25,065 nucleotides of DNA from an uncultured Eubacterium sp. (lineage in GTDB: Bacteria; Bacillota; Clostridia; Lachnospirales; Lachnospiraceae). The notes under the pieces are model-generated. The model was given only the letters and a program-made list of their open reading frames with translations. It was not told where the DNA came from and ran no database searches. The DNA lies in contig CAJUFM010000038.1 in assembly GCA_910585745.1 (NCBI GenBank), forward strand, positions 1-25,065, read 5' to 3'. Position numbers and translations under genes: made by a program. This document shows, one piece after another, positions 1-8,742 of the stretch (the stretch's first letter is position 1; every line of letters begins with the position of its first letter).

Positions 1-3000
1 CCTTTGCGCCGGAGCGGGACAAAAGCTCCTGGCTTTTTCCACTGTAATTCCGAACGGAAAAGCTGTAATAACCGCCCTCCTCCAGTTCGTAGATCTTCGT
101 CACTTCCGGTCCGCTCCCATCTTTTACATCCTTTACGATCTCCGCCCTGTCATCCTTCTGGAAAACATCCCCCAGTTCCGGCCGGAAGGTCTTCTCCACA
201 AAATAGGTCATATAAAAATAATAGCCGGTTTTAGCATCCGGAATGGACGGAAAATCCACGATGAGGAGAGAATCCAGATCCAGTGACGGATCCCCCCAGG
301 TCAGCTCCACCCGGTAAGACAATTTATTGAGGTCGTATTCAAACTGGTAAATACCGCACATAACCTGGGTATTTTCCTCCTCCTCCTCTTCTCCATAGGT
401 GAGGCGGGGTATACTCCTGCCGCTCTCTGTGTATACCCTTCCTCCGGAAATAATGGAGCAGAAACGGTTTCCGGACTCCTTTTGTGCCACCGTAAACCGA
501 AGCTCACTGTCCTTCGAGACACAGAATTCAAAACCGCCTTTCTCCGATGGCACCGTCCCCAGAAGTTCCCCGGTCCTGCTGGAATACAATTTCCCCACCG
601 CAGATTTGATACCCTTTCTGGGCATATTTTTTATAACCTGAAAATCTTTTGTCTTCTGGGAGACATGCTTTAGGGAGACACACTGCAGTCTGCCGCTGAC
701 ATCCCTCAGCACTCCGGCATCCAGATCTTTTAAGCCGTAAAGCTGTTGCGGATAATCATCCGCTCTTCCCAGCGCATAGGCTTCCTTAAAGTACTTCATC
801 TGGATAAAACGGTCTCCACTTTTTGTGGTCTTTATATGTTTCGTGATATCATAATAAGAGGGCGCCCCATAGACAGCAAGACAGTTTTTCCCCGGCTTAA
901 AACCGGTGAAGCCTTTATCTGCGCTGACCTTGATCCTCTTCATCAGCGCGCTGGCTGCCTTTTTGGCATTCTTATGCCTCCGGTCATAGTATTTCGTGGA
1001 ATCCGCCCTCTTCTTTCCGGTTTTTTTGTCTGTCTTCTTATGGGTGATGGCACTCCATTTGATACTCTTTTTCTTAGTATTGTCCCGGCAGAAGGTACTG
1101 TGGGCATAGGTATCTGTCAGGGTGTGAAGCGCCATTCCCATCAGAAGAAGGCTCCGCTCCTTCTTCGCTTTCTTATCCTGGCAGTAGGAACTGATCTTCC
1201 CCCATTCCAGGCTTCCGATCTTATCCGGATCTTCAAAGGCATGGTTGATGCCCTCGTAAGCATTTTTCAGTTCTTCATTGTTTTGGAAAACCGATGCCGC
1301 CATATCCTGCTGGAGATTCATCCTTCCCCCGCTGTACATGCCCTCCGCCAAGGTGTAGAGATAATAGTAACCCGCCAGATAATTGGACTCTACTTCCTGT
1401 TTCTCTGTTTCCTTATTCCACTTCTTTACCCCATAATAGCCGTGGAACCAGGGATGGGCATGCATCCCCCTGCAGTCTGGGTTTTCCTCAGAATCCGCAA
1501 GAACTGCACCTATTTTTAGAATCTTAACATCTTTTTTTAAGTTCTCCCACTGTTTCTTATATTTTCCGTCCTTCTTTACATTTTTCGTCACAAATGCCTC
1601 ATGTTCATCTTTTCCCCAGCTCCCATAGAGGCTCCTCACCCCGGCATCGGTATCTATCTCCTCCCCGTTCTCCATTCCCTCCTGGCTAAAGTCTGGACCG
1701 TCAGAGCTTTCCTCTTCCTGGTAGAGAGCGGCAAATTCATCATAGTGCTCCAGGGCATATTCACAGTCGATGAGTCCGTGACCATACTCCCCGGATGTAC
1801 CACACTCCCTGGCAGTGGCGCCGATCAGGCTGCGGATAAAACCTGCCGTTCTGGAAGTATCCTTCTGCCAGAGCAACGATGCCAGTCCCACTACATGGGG
1901 AACCGCCATGCTGGTCCCCGAAAAGATCTGCATGCTGTCAAAAGCGCCCCGAGACAGGATAAATTCTCCCGGTGCCACCACTTCAACGTCCTTCCCGCCG
2001 ACACTCCCCTCCGGCTGCCTGGCAACACTGTCCACAGCTCCCACCGACATTACCTCTTTGTATGCCGCCGGGTACTCTGTCTCTCCGTCGTTTCCCGCCG
2101 ACGCTACAAGAAGAAGGCCGGCTCTTTGGGCTCTTCGGACCGCCCTGTGGAGCTTTTCTGAATCCTCCTTCATCCCAAAGCTCATACTGATGATGTCGGA
2201 ATCCATTTCGATCGCCCAGTCGATGGCCTGGACAACCTGTTCTACAGTTGTCTTATTATTTTCATCCAGTACCTTGGCTGAGATCAGGTCCACTGTGGGA
2301 TTCACTCCCTGATTCCACTCATATCCGCTATCCAGAACCTGAAACAGCGAAGATCCAGAGGCTTCCTCCTCACCTGCCAGACGCTCATCATCTTCCCCCT
2401 CGCATTTCAGGTCCTCTGTCTCAAAATCGCTGTATTGTTCTTCCTCTGCCCCATACTCATCCACGCTTACCGGTGTTCCTTCGGGATTTGACGCCAGCAC
2501 TTCTGCCACCGCTGTCCCATGTCCGCTGACGTCTTCATACAGGGGAGAATACTCATCCTCTCCCGGAACAAAATTCTTTCTGGCGCTGACATAGACTTCG
2601 TCACTGTAATTCACGCCGGAATCCAGCAGAGCCACCCGTACCGCTCCCCTGGGATGTTCCAGCGCTTTCTTTACAATGTCAGAATCGGCATTGATCATCT
2701 CCATATTCCAGTCCTGGTTCTCGATGTCATGATAGACATAGGCGTCCGTCTCCGGATCAAAATCTTCCTCATCTCCGGTCTCTACCCCGGGAGTGACCGG
2801 AGTGATGCCTTCTGACACTTTTTGACCACTAGCACTCTGGATCCGGCTTTCCTCCGGACATGTGACCTCCTCTCCCGGAAATTCTGCCTCAAAGCCAAAG
2901 CTTATCTTTTCTCCCGCCGGGATCCTGGCATTGTAGTCCATATTAGCAAGTTCATATGTATCAGACCGGCTGTCCAGGATTTTTGCATTCCAGATATTTG

Positions 3001-3568
3001 TGATCCTGGCATCGTATTGGAATGAAAGCTGCCAGTCATCGATAATATGATCCGTATGATTATAGATCTCCGCCTCTATGACAGCATTCCTGTCCCACTG
3101 ATCCGCGATGCGATAGGAAACAGAATATTCCTCCGGCTGGTTTTCCTGATATTTACCCTGAACCAGTTTCATCTTGTCCAGATCCCCCAGATGCCCCCTG
3201 TCCATCTGGCAGCCAAAGGTGATTTTCCCTCCTGGCTCTATGCTGCGGTTAAACTCCTGACAGGAAAAAGAAATTGTCTCATCCTTCTCCGCCCATTCTA
3301 CGTTCCATGCATTGGCCACAGTTCCCCCGGAAAACCATGACAGGATCTTCCAGTTGCGGATGGTCCTGCTGCCAGTGTTTGCCACAACTACCTCTGCCAC
3401 CGAACCATCCTGCCAGGAGGACTGCTCCTCCACGGTGATCTCATATCCCTCTCCCCGATATACCTTTTTCGTTTCTGCCGCACGGGCAGATGGCAGACCA
3501 CTAAATTCGCCCATGATAAATCCAAGGATCAATAGCAGCGCCAAAAGTCTGTTCTTTCGCTTTTTCAA
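1..3568 (-). CDS. Secreted S8 (subtilisin-like) serine protease with CBM2-like, zinc-phospholipase-C-like and C-terminal beta domains; partial, runs off left edge
   Basis: Reading the minus strand from a TTG at 3568 gives 1189 open codons with no stop before base 1, so the 3' end lies outside the window. TTG is chosen because AAGGAAGGG sits 9 nt upstream and no other start codon precedes it in frame. Residues 1-31 are a signal peptide ending SARA/AE. Residues about 37-125 and 148-232 are two CBM2-like beta-sandwich units. The S8 domain shows the full catalytic set: Asp316 (LLDSGVN), His350 (GHGTAVAEVLAS), Asn493 (ASAGNDG) and Ser553 (GTSMAVPHVVG). About 90 mostly acidic residues are inserted after the His motif. 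Residues about 640-900 contain HAHPWFHGYYG and ALHTLTDTYAHS (His815 to His823), typical of the Zn-phospholipase C/P1-nuclease fold. The last ~70 residues (RVELTWGDPSLDLDS) resemble DUF2135/YfaP-type beta domains. Probably a surface or extracellular enzyme; the substrate is unknown. The protease call is secure, the C-terminal domain calls less so. Confidence 0.9.
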   Translation of the reverse strand, partial: MKKRKNRLLALLLILGFIMGEFSGLPSARAAETKKVYRGEGYEITVEEQSSWQDGSVAEVVVANTGSRTIRNWKILSWFSGGTVANAWNVEWAEKDETISFSCQEFNRSIEPGGKITFGCQMDRGHLGDLDKMKLVQGKYQENQPEEYSVSYRIADQWDRNAVIEAEIYNHTDHIIDDWQLSFQYDARITNIWNAKILDSRSDTYELANMDYNARIPAGEKISFGFEAEFPGEEVTCPEESRIQSASGQKVSEGITPVTPGVETGDEEDFDPETDAYVYHDIENQDWNMEMINADSDIVKKALEHPRGAVRVALLDSGVNYSDEVYVSARKNFVPGEDEYSPLYEDVSGHGTAVAEVLASNPEGTPVSVDEYGAEEEQYSDFETEDLKCEGEDDERLAGEEEASGSSLFQVLDSGYEWNQGVNPTVDLISAKVLDENNKTTVEQVVQAIDWAIEMDSDIISMSFGMKEDSEKLHRAVRRAQRAGLLLVASAGNDGETEYPAAYKEVMSVGAVDSVARQPEGSVGGKDVEVVAPGEFILSRGAFDSMQIFSGTSMAVPHVVGLASLLWQKDTSRTAGFIRSLIGATARECGTSGEYGHGLIDCEYALEHYDEFAALYQEEESSDGPDFSQEGMENGEEIDTDAGVRSLYGSWGKDEHEAFVTKNVKKDGKYKKQWENLKKDVKILKIGAVLADSEENPDCRGMHAHPWFHGYYGVKKWNKETEKQEVESNYLAGYYYLYTLAEGMYSGGRMNLQQDMAASVFQNNEELKNAYEGINHAFEDPDKIGSLEWGKISSYCQDKKAKKERSLLLMGMALHTLTDTYAHSTFCRDNTKKKSIKWSAITHKKTDKKTGKKRADSTKYYDRRHKNAKKAASALMKRIKVSADKGFTGFKPGKNCLAVYGAPSYYDITKHIKTTKSGDRFIQMKYFKEAYALGRADDYPQQLYGLKDLDAGVLRDVSGRLQCVSLKHVSQKTKDFQVIKNMPRKGIKSAVGKLYSSRTGELLGTVPSEKGGFEFCVSKDSELRFTVAQKESGNRFCSIISGGRVYTESGRSIPRLTYGEEEEEENTQVMCGIYQFEYDLNKLSYRVELTWGDPSLDLDSLLIVDFPSIPDAKTGYYFYMTYFVEKTFRPELGDVFQKDDRAEIVKDVKDGSGPEVTKIYELEEGGYYSFSVRNYSGKSQELLSRSGAK

Positions 3569-3616
3569 TGCTGTATTCCCTTCCTTTCCAAAAAATTTGA
3601 ATGTCTTTACCTGTCT

Positions 3617-3645
3617 ATTATAACATTCCATTTTCTGGAATTCAA
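3617..3645 (-). promoter_or_regulatory. Sigma-A-type promoter of the S8 protease gene
   Basis: On the minus strand TTGAAT (3640-3645) and a perfect TATAAT (3617-3622) are separated by 17 bp. This gives a 5' leader of about 40 nt before the TTG start. It lies downstream of the kinase stop codon, so the protease can be transcribed independently of the two-component operon. Confidence 0.75.
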
Positions 3646-3666
3646 CGAAAATTCGGCGTTTTGGCG

Positions 3667-3695
3667 TGAACGACATGAATTTGCGATGAACGACA
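3667..3695. repeat. Pair of 9-bp direct repeats (TGAACGACA) upstream of the protease promoter
   Basis: TGAACGACA occurs at 3667-3675 and again at 3687-3695, exactly 20 bp apart, each preceded by GCG or GCGA. The pair sits 22-50 bp upstream of the protease -35 element, between it and the end of the histidine kinase gene. Tandem sites phased by two helical turns are typical of OmpR-family regulators. Binding by the neighbouring response regulator is my inference. Confidence 0.5.
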
Positions 3696-3701
3696 CTTAT
3701 T

Positions 3702-4976
3702 CTATTGTTCTTTTACCGGCAGCCACACGGTGATCCTTGTGCCAAGCCCTTCCCTGGAGAGGATCTCAAAATGCCCACGGTGTTTATCCACGATCCATTT
3801 GGCAATGGAAAGTCCCAGTCCGGTACCTCCCGTACTGCTGTTCCGCGCTGTGTCCGAACGGAAAAACCGCTCAAAAATATGAGTGACATCCTGCTCTTTC
3901 ATCCCCTCACCGCTGTCCTGCACAGAAAAGAAGATCTCACCTTCCCCCTCTTCAGCCTTTCCCACAGAAAACAGGATCTCATCCCCCTCCCTGCTGTATT
4001 TCATGGCATTATCCGCCAGTATGCGCATGGTCTGCTTGAGCATGGTAGCATCCCCCGTCAGGAAGAATCTGCCCCCCTCCGGCTTATTCAAAGAGTACTG
4101 ATGATTTTCATCGATCATACGGGACTCCTCATACACCTCCTTCACCAGTTCTCCCAGATTTACCTTCTCCTTCAACATCTGGTTTTTTCCGCTGTCAGAC
4201 CGGGCCAGAAATAATAGCTGTTCTACGAGAGCTGACATGTGTTCTGACTCATGTTTGATGGCCTCGATCCCCTCTTCCAGGACAGTCTCATCCTCTTTTC
4301 CCCAGCGGTCCAGCATATTAGCGTATCCCTGGATCACAGAGATCGGTGTACGGAGTTCATGAGAGGCATCCGACACAAAACGGGACTGCTGGCGGTAAGA
4401 ATCCCTCATGCGGTCAATAAGGTTATTCACTGCCTGCTCCAGCCCCTGCAGCTCCTTGTCCCCGATGTGAAGATGCTCCCTTCCCTCTTCCGGGTTTACG
4501 TTGGAAATAGCATCCTCCAGAAGATGAAACTTGCTCTCGTCAAAAGCGATGCTGCTCAGTTCCTCCGCCTTTTTTGCCAGCTCATTCAGGGGATGGAGTT
4601 GATACCGGATCTTCTTCGCCCCGCCGATCATCTGAAAAAGCAGTGACAGGATCTGTACGGTTCCGGCAATACACAAGCAAACTGCTGCAGAGTAAAGAAA
4701 CATCCTCATATCTGCCTTCAGCATCCTGCCCTGTCCCCAATCCACAACATAATACATAACTCCTGTCGGAGGTCCTTTTTCAAACCAACGGCTGACCCCT
4801 CTCCACTCGAGATCGCCAACCTGGTTGATCTCCATCGATACACACCAGGCGGCAGTTGCCAGCAAAAACATTCCAAGATCCATCCAGAAATAAGATGAAA
4901 ACTGCTTCCAGACAATCTTTCCGTTGATCCTCCTGGCGATGGAGGACATTCTGTTTCTCTCTTTCACTTTAGTCAT
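3702..4976 (-). CDS. Membrane sensor histidine kinase (OmpR/EnvZ-type two-component partner)
   Basis: 424 residues. Two membrane segments (about 28-48 and 93-117) flank a short extracytoplasmic loop of about 45 residues. A HAMP-like linker follows. The HisKA box FVSDASHELRTP carries the phospho-acceptor His206. The HATPase domain shows the N box (ILADNAMKYS), G1 (DSGEGM), F box (FERFFRSD) and G2 (GTGLGLSI), so it should be a competent kinase. Its ATG overlaps the 3' end of the response-regulator gene by 8 nt, indicating translational coupling and a cognate pair. The signal sensed cannot be read from the sequence; the small external loop favours sensing within or near the membrane. Confidence 0.95.
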   Translation of the reverse strand: MTKVKERNRMSSIARRINGKIVWKQFSSYFWMDLGMFLLATAAWCVSMEINQVGDLEWRGVSRWFEKGPPTGVMYYVVDWGQGRMLKADMRMFLYSAAVCLCIAGTVQILSLLFQMIGGAKKIRYQLHPLNELAKKAEELSSIAFDESKFHLLEDAISNVNPEEGREHLHIGDKELQGLEQAVNNLIDRMRDSYRQQSRFVSDASHELRTPISVIQGYANMLDRWGKEDETVLEEGIEAIKHESEHMSALVEQLLFLARSDSGKNQMLKEKVNLGELVKEVYEESRMIDENHQYSLNKPEGGRFFLTGDATMLKQTMRILADNAMKYSREGDEILFSVGKAEEGEGEIFFSVQDSGEGMKEQDVTHIFERFFRSDTARNSSTGGTGLGLSIAKWIVDKHRGHFEILSREGLGTRITVWLPVKEQ

Positions 4977-5679
4977 TTTCTGGTCTCGCCTCCCGGATCA
5001 CATATCCCACTCCCCGCACCGTCTGTATCATCCGGATCCCAAAACGCTCGTCAATTTTACTTCTAAGATACCGGATGTAGACATCGATCATGTTCGTCTC
5101 CCCCATATAATCATAACCACATACCCGGTTCAAAAGCACTTCTCTGGTCATAACAATATTTTTATTCTCCAACAGGATCTTTAACAGCTCAAACTCCCGG
5201 TTGGTCAGTTCCACCTGCTGGCCCGAAACCCTCACCTCATACCGCTGCGTATCCATTGTCAGTTCCCCGAACCCCAGGCCATTCTTCTCTGCCGCCCCGG
5301 CTGCCGGCGCCGCCATCGCCGCCTTTTTCAGAACAAGACGGATCCTCGCCAGAAGTTCCTCTATAGCAAAAGGTTTTGTGATATAATCGTCAGCGCCTCC
5401 GTCCAGCCCTGCCACCTTATCCATAACGGCATCTCTGGCGGTCAGAAGGATCACCGGCAGGGCAGACTTCCTGCGGAGTCTCCGCAGCACCTCAAAGCCA
5501 TTGAGCTCTGGAAGCATTATGTCCAGAAGCATCAAATCGTAGTTTCCCTGTTCTGCCTCTGCCAGCCCTTCCCGTCCGTTGGTACATTTACCCACCTCAT
5601 AGCCTTCATGTTTCAGTTCCAGCTCGATGAATCTTGCAATTTTTTCCTCGTCTTCAACGATCAGTATCCTCTCCGCCAT
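4969..5679 (-). CDS. OmpR/PhoB-family response regulator
   Basis: 236 residues. The receiver domain (1-120) has the acidic pocket Glu9-Asp10, phospho-acceptor Asp53 (LLDIMLP), Thr80 and Lys102 (TKPF). After an Ala-rich linker, residues about 138-232 form a winged-helix DNA-binding domain (LTNREFELLKILLENKN, IDVYIRYLRSKID, IQTVRGVGYVIR). It overlaps the upstream DUF4342 gene by 26 nt and the downstream kinase gene by 8 nt, so the three are one transcriptional unit. A DNA-binding transcription factor in the cytoplasm; the direct repeats at 3667-3695 are a candidate target. Confidence 0.96.
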   Translation of the reverse strand: MAERILIVEDEEKIARFIELELKHEGYEVGKCTNGREGLAEAEQGNYDLMLLDIMLPELNGFEVLRRLRRKSALPVILLTARDAVMDKVAGLDGGADDYITKPFAIEELLARIRLVLKKAAMAAPAAGAAEKNGLGFGELTMDTQRYEVRVSGQQVELTNREFELLKILLENKNIVMTREVLLNRVCGYDYMGETNMIDVYIRYLRSKIDERFGIRMIQTVRGVGYVIREARPEND

Positions 5680-6199
5680 CTGTAAACTCCTTTTTGATCT
5701 TTTCTGCAGCGTTGGAGGCGCTGTCCATCGCCTTATTCACATCCACTTCCACCTTATCAATCCCCTCAAATGAATAGTGGCAGCCACAAAATAGTCCCAC
5801 CAGCATAACCAAAAAGACACACCAGAATGCAATGATAAGTATAATGACAAATACCGTCACTGGAACGCTGATGATCGTCTTGCCGTCACGTTCTACTTTA
5901 AACAGCGTCTCATTTCCCTTCTGGATCATTCTTCCGCACCAGCTAAAAAAACTGTTCAATGTTTCACTAAACCCGCCGCGGTTCTTCTGGGTGGAACTTG
6001 CCGCCTTTTCAATGTTTTCCGGTTCTTCATACTGCGTCGTATAACTGGTGTTTTTGGGTTCTTTTACCTTTCCCTGCTTTTCCAGATACACGATAGCGTC
6101 CAGCAGATCCCAGCCGCACTCCTCCAGCGCCTGTTTTGCCTCCTCGTAGCTTACATCTGCCTTCTTTCTTAATCGTTCGACTTTTTCTAATTCGTCCAT
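5654..6199 (-). CDS. UBA-like N-terminal domain / DUF4342 membrane protein
   Basis: 181 residues. Residues 1-45 (LRKKADVSYEEAKQALEECGWDLLDAIVYLEKQG) match the three-helix UBA/TS-N fold found at the N-terminus of bacterial DUF4342 proteins. A polar stretch follows. Residues about 105-140 form one or two membrane segments (ISVPVTVFVIILIIAFWCVF), then a short charged tail. The function of the family is not established. In this operon it is the first gene and overlaps the response regulator by 26 nt, suggesting a role as an accessory or modulator of the two-component system, which is inference. The ribosome site is modest (AGGA close to the ATG) and a hairpin lies just upstream. Confidence 0.85.
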   Translation of the reverse strand: MDELEKVERLRKKADVSYEEAKQALEECGWDLLDAIVYLEKQGKVKEPKNTSYTTQYEEPENIEKAASSTQKNRGGFSETLNSFFSWCGRMIQKGNETLFKVERDGKTIISVPVTVFVIILIIAFWCVFLVMLVGLFCGCHYSFEGIDKVEVDVNKAMDSASNAAEKIKKEFTDGGEDTDR

Positions 6200-6215
6200 C
6201 GGATCCTGCCTTTCT

Positions 6216-6234
6216 CCACATCTTTTAGATGTGG
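6216..6234 (-). promoter_or_regulatory. Perfect 8-bp hairpin in the leader of the DUF4342-TCS operon
   Basis: CCACATCT and AGATGTGG are separated by 3 nt, ending 16 bp before the ATG at 6199. No T-run follows on the minus strand, so it is not a normal terminator. It could stabilise the leader or be an operator for a dimeric repressor. The rest of 6235-6338 is AT-rich with no clear promoter I can defend. Confidence 0.45.
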
Positions 6235-6338
6235 CTCTCTATTTGGTTTACTTGATAAACATATAATAACGTATCAGAATTAAAAGATAATTGGCAAAAC
6301 ATTAAAATCAGATTAAAATACATTTATTTTCTACAACG

Positions 6339-7733
6339 TTATTCTGAAACCAGATTATTGAGCCACATTCCCCGGACCAGAAGCACAAATCCCACCGCTG
6401 CTTTTACGACATCCACTCCACAGCATACAAAATAAAGGGAAACAACAGACAGACCGGTATACCTGGATAAGCACCAGGCAAGCGGGATCGACACCGCCCA
6501 GATAAATCCACTGTCAAACAAAAAGGTGATAATGGTCTTCCCGCCGGAACGGATGGTAAAATAGGCAGCGTGCAAAAAGGCATTCACCGGCATATACACC
6601 GCCAGCGTAAGGATAAATCTGGTGGCAAGATGTCGTATACTTTCAGAGGTCTCGTATACCTGTGGAAAAATAAACGCCGCCCCTGCCAGAAGCATCGCCA
6701 CCCCCACACAGATCCCGGTAGAACAGAAAATGATCCTGTAAGCGCTTCTTTTCGCCTCCTTCATCTTTCCAGCGCCCAGAAGCTGCCCAACGATGATTGC
6801 CACACTATTTCCGATGGAAAGAAATACGACATTAAAAAGATTATTCAATGTATTGGAGATGTTCATGGCGGCGACGACCTCCAGGCCGCGCACCGAATAG
6901 CACTGCATGAGCATCGCCATGCCCGCCGCCCAGAATCCCTCATTCAGCAGAAGAGGGGTTCCCCGCACCAGGATTTTCTTCACCAGTTCTGCCGGGATAT
7001 AGAGACTCCGGTACAACCCCCGGATAAAAGTATTCTGCTCGTGGTTTTTATGGGTCCAGACCAGAATGATCATCATCTCCACCAGCCTGGCCGCCACCGT
7101 ACCAATGGCAGCGCCGCTGGCGCCCAGGGCAGGCGCCCCGAATTTACCATAGATCAGGATGTAGTTTAAGATCAGGTTTACCAGCACAGACACCAGCCCT
7201 GCTTTCATCGGCACCAGCGTCTGTCCTGTCTCCTTCAGAGTTCCAGCATACACCTGGACCACCGCAAAAGGAATAAATGAGATCATCACAATGTGCAGAT
7301 AATCCAGTCCGTATCCTAATGTGTTGACGATACTTCCCACACTTCCCTCCTGGTGCAGATAGAGCTGGATCAGAGAGTTTCCAAACGTTCCCATGACCAT
7401 AAGCCCCACCGTAGTGATCACGGCACAGCAGATCAGCTTAAACCTCACCGTGAAACGCACTCCTTCATCGTTTCTCTGTCCGAAATACTGCGCAGTAAAA
7501 ATGCCCGGTCCGGACACCGCGCCAAATACCAGAAGATTGTATACAAAAATTAACTGATTGGCGATGGCAACTCCCGTCATCTGCTCCGTTCCCACCTGCC
7601 CCACCATGATATTGTCCAGCATACTGGCAAAATTTGTGATCCCCATCTGGATCATCATAGGGACGGCGATGCCAAAGAGACGCCGGTAAAAAGTCCTGTC
7701 TCCGATCAATTTATCTCTTATTTTAAGATTCAC
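6339..7733 (-). CDS. MATE-family efflux transporter
   Basis: 464 residues, about 12 hydrophobic segments, the usual MATE length. Characteristic N-half sequences are present (AVPMMIQMGITNFASMLDNIMVG, then the repeat-like LLNEGFWAAGMAMLMQCYS in the second half). It should export cationic drugs or metabolites using a sodium or proton gradient; the substrate is not predictable. The start codon is GTG at 7731-7733, inside the last codons of apbE (11-nt overlap), so it depends on translation of apbE. Last gene of the pgeF-queH-apbE-MATE operon. No convincing terminator is visible after its stop. Confidence 0.93.
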   Translation of the reverse strand: MNLKIRDKLIGDRTFYRRLFGIAVPMMIQMGITNFASMLDNIMVGQVGTEQMTGVAIANQLIFVYNLLVFGAVSGPGIFTAQYFGQRNDEGVRFTVRFKLICCAVITTVGLMVMGTFGNSLIQLYLHQEGSVGSIVNTLGYGLDYLHIVMISFIPFAVVQVYAGTLKETGQTLVPMKAGLVSVLVNLILNYILIYGKFGAPALGASGAAIGTVAARLVEMMIILVWTHKNHEQNTFIRGLYRSLYIPAELVKKILVRGTPLLLNEGFWAAGMAMLMQCYSVRGLEVVAAMNISNTLNNLFNVVFLSIGNSVAIIVGQLLGAGKMKEAKRSAYRIIFCSTGICVGVAMLLAGAAFIFPQVYETSESIRHLATRFILTLAVYMPVNAFLHAAYFTIRSGGKTIITFLFDSGFIWAVSIPLAWCLSRYTGLSVVSLYFVCCGVDVVKAAVGFVLLVRGMWLNNLVSE

Positions 7734-8742
7734 TATTTTCCTCCATTTCTATTCCCTCCGAGGTCCAGATCTGGGATTTTGTATCTACCAGCACCAGCTG
7801 GATCTCCGGATGAGATGCAGCGTATTGAACCGCTCTCTCTTTCCCCATCACAAACAGGGCAGTGGCAAGGCTGTCCGCCGTGACGCCGTCCCCTCCAATA
7901 ACCGTAATGCTGGTAAGATCGCTCTGTGCCGGCGCCCCGGTCCTCTTATCTATAATATGATGATATACCTTTCCGTCTCTTTCAAAGTATCTCTGATAGG
8001 AACCGGAAGTGATCACCGCCTTTTCCCCGACCTGTACCGTCCCCAGCAGGCTGGTTCCATCGGAGGGATCGGTAATGCCCACTATAAAGGGCGCCCCATC
8101 CGGCTTTTTCCCAAAAGTCTGTACATTTCCTCCCAGGGAGACTACCGCCGCCTGGGCGCCTCCCTCCCGGAACAGTTCCGTCAGTTTCTGGGAGAGATAT
8201 CCCTTGGCGATGCCGCCGAGATCGATCTCCATTCCCTCAGCAAGAGTCACCTTGTTATCCGGCCCCAGCTGGATCTTAGATGCATCCACCTTTTCCAGCA
8301 GACACCTAAGCTCCTCCGGTTCTGGCACCCGGTACTCCTCCTTCGTAAATCCCCAGGCCCGCACCAGGGGATAGATAGAAATATCAAAGAGTCCTTCCGT
8401 CTCTTTCGTTATCCCGATGCTTTTCTGGATCAGTTCATAGGTTTCCGGAGACACCTGCACCGCTCTGCCCGCCGACTGGTTTAATTTTGCCACATCGCTG
8501 GTCCTGGTATTGACGGAAAAAAGCCCCTCATATTTTTGAACCAGCTGTCTGGCCTCTGTCAGCAGTTCCGACGCCGATTCCCCGTATACTGTCAGATCCA
8601 TAATGGTATCCATGGCAAAGATCTCCGCTGTCTCTTTCTCCGAAACGGGTGTCTTTCCACAGCCAGCCACTGTCATCAAAATCAGGCATATCAATACCAT
8701 TTCACACAACTTGATCCGGTTTCTTCTTGCTTTTTTCCTCAT
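7723..8742 (-). CDS. apbE: ApbE-family FAD:protein FMN transferase lipoprotein
   Basis: 339 residues from the ATG at 8740-8742, chosen over an upstream in-frame start at 8793 because GGGAGG lies 8 nt before it and it overlaps the queH stop as ATGA. The lipobox VAGC places the lipid-modified Cys28 at the outer face of the membrane. ApbE hallmarks follow: EIFAMDTIMDLTVYG, GLFDISIYPLVRAWGF, IDLGGIAKGYLSQK, VSLGGN, and the C-terminal magnesium/FAD region TGAPAQSDLTSITVIG with TADSLATALFVMG. The enzyme attaches FMN from FAD covalently to Thr/Ser of extracytoplasmic redox proteins (for example Rnf or extracellular electron transfer flavoproteins). No target flavoprotein gene is in the window. Confidence 0.95.
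   Translation of the reverse strand: MRKKARRNRIKLCEMVLICLILMTVAGCGKTPVSEKETAEIFAMDTIMDLTVYGESASELLTEARQLVQKYEGLFSVNTRTSDVAKLNQSAGRAVQVSPETYELIQKSIGITKETEGLFDISIYPLVRAWGFTKEEYRVPEPEELRCLLEKVDASKIQLGPDNKVTLAEGMEIDLGGIAKGYLSQKLTELFREGGAQAAVVSLGGNVQTFGKKPDGAPFIVGITDPSDGTSLLGTVQVGEKAVITSGSYQRYFERDGKVYHHIIDKRTGAPAQSDLTSITVIGGDGVTADSLATALFVMGKERAVQYAASHPEIQLVLVDTKSQIWTSEGIEMEENSES

Noticed and set aside
746..1519. Plus-strand open frame of 257 codons
   Set aside because: It is antisense to the S8 protease frame, which is open for 1189 codons with clear domains; the plus frame has no ribosome site and no recognisable protein pattern.
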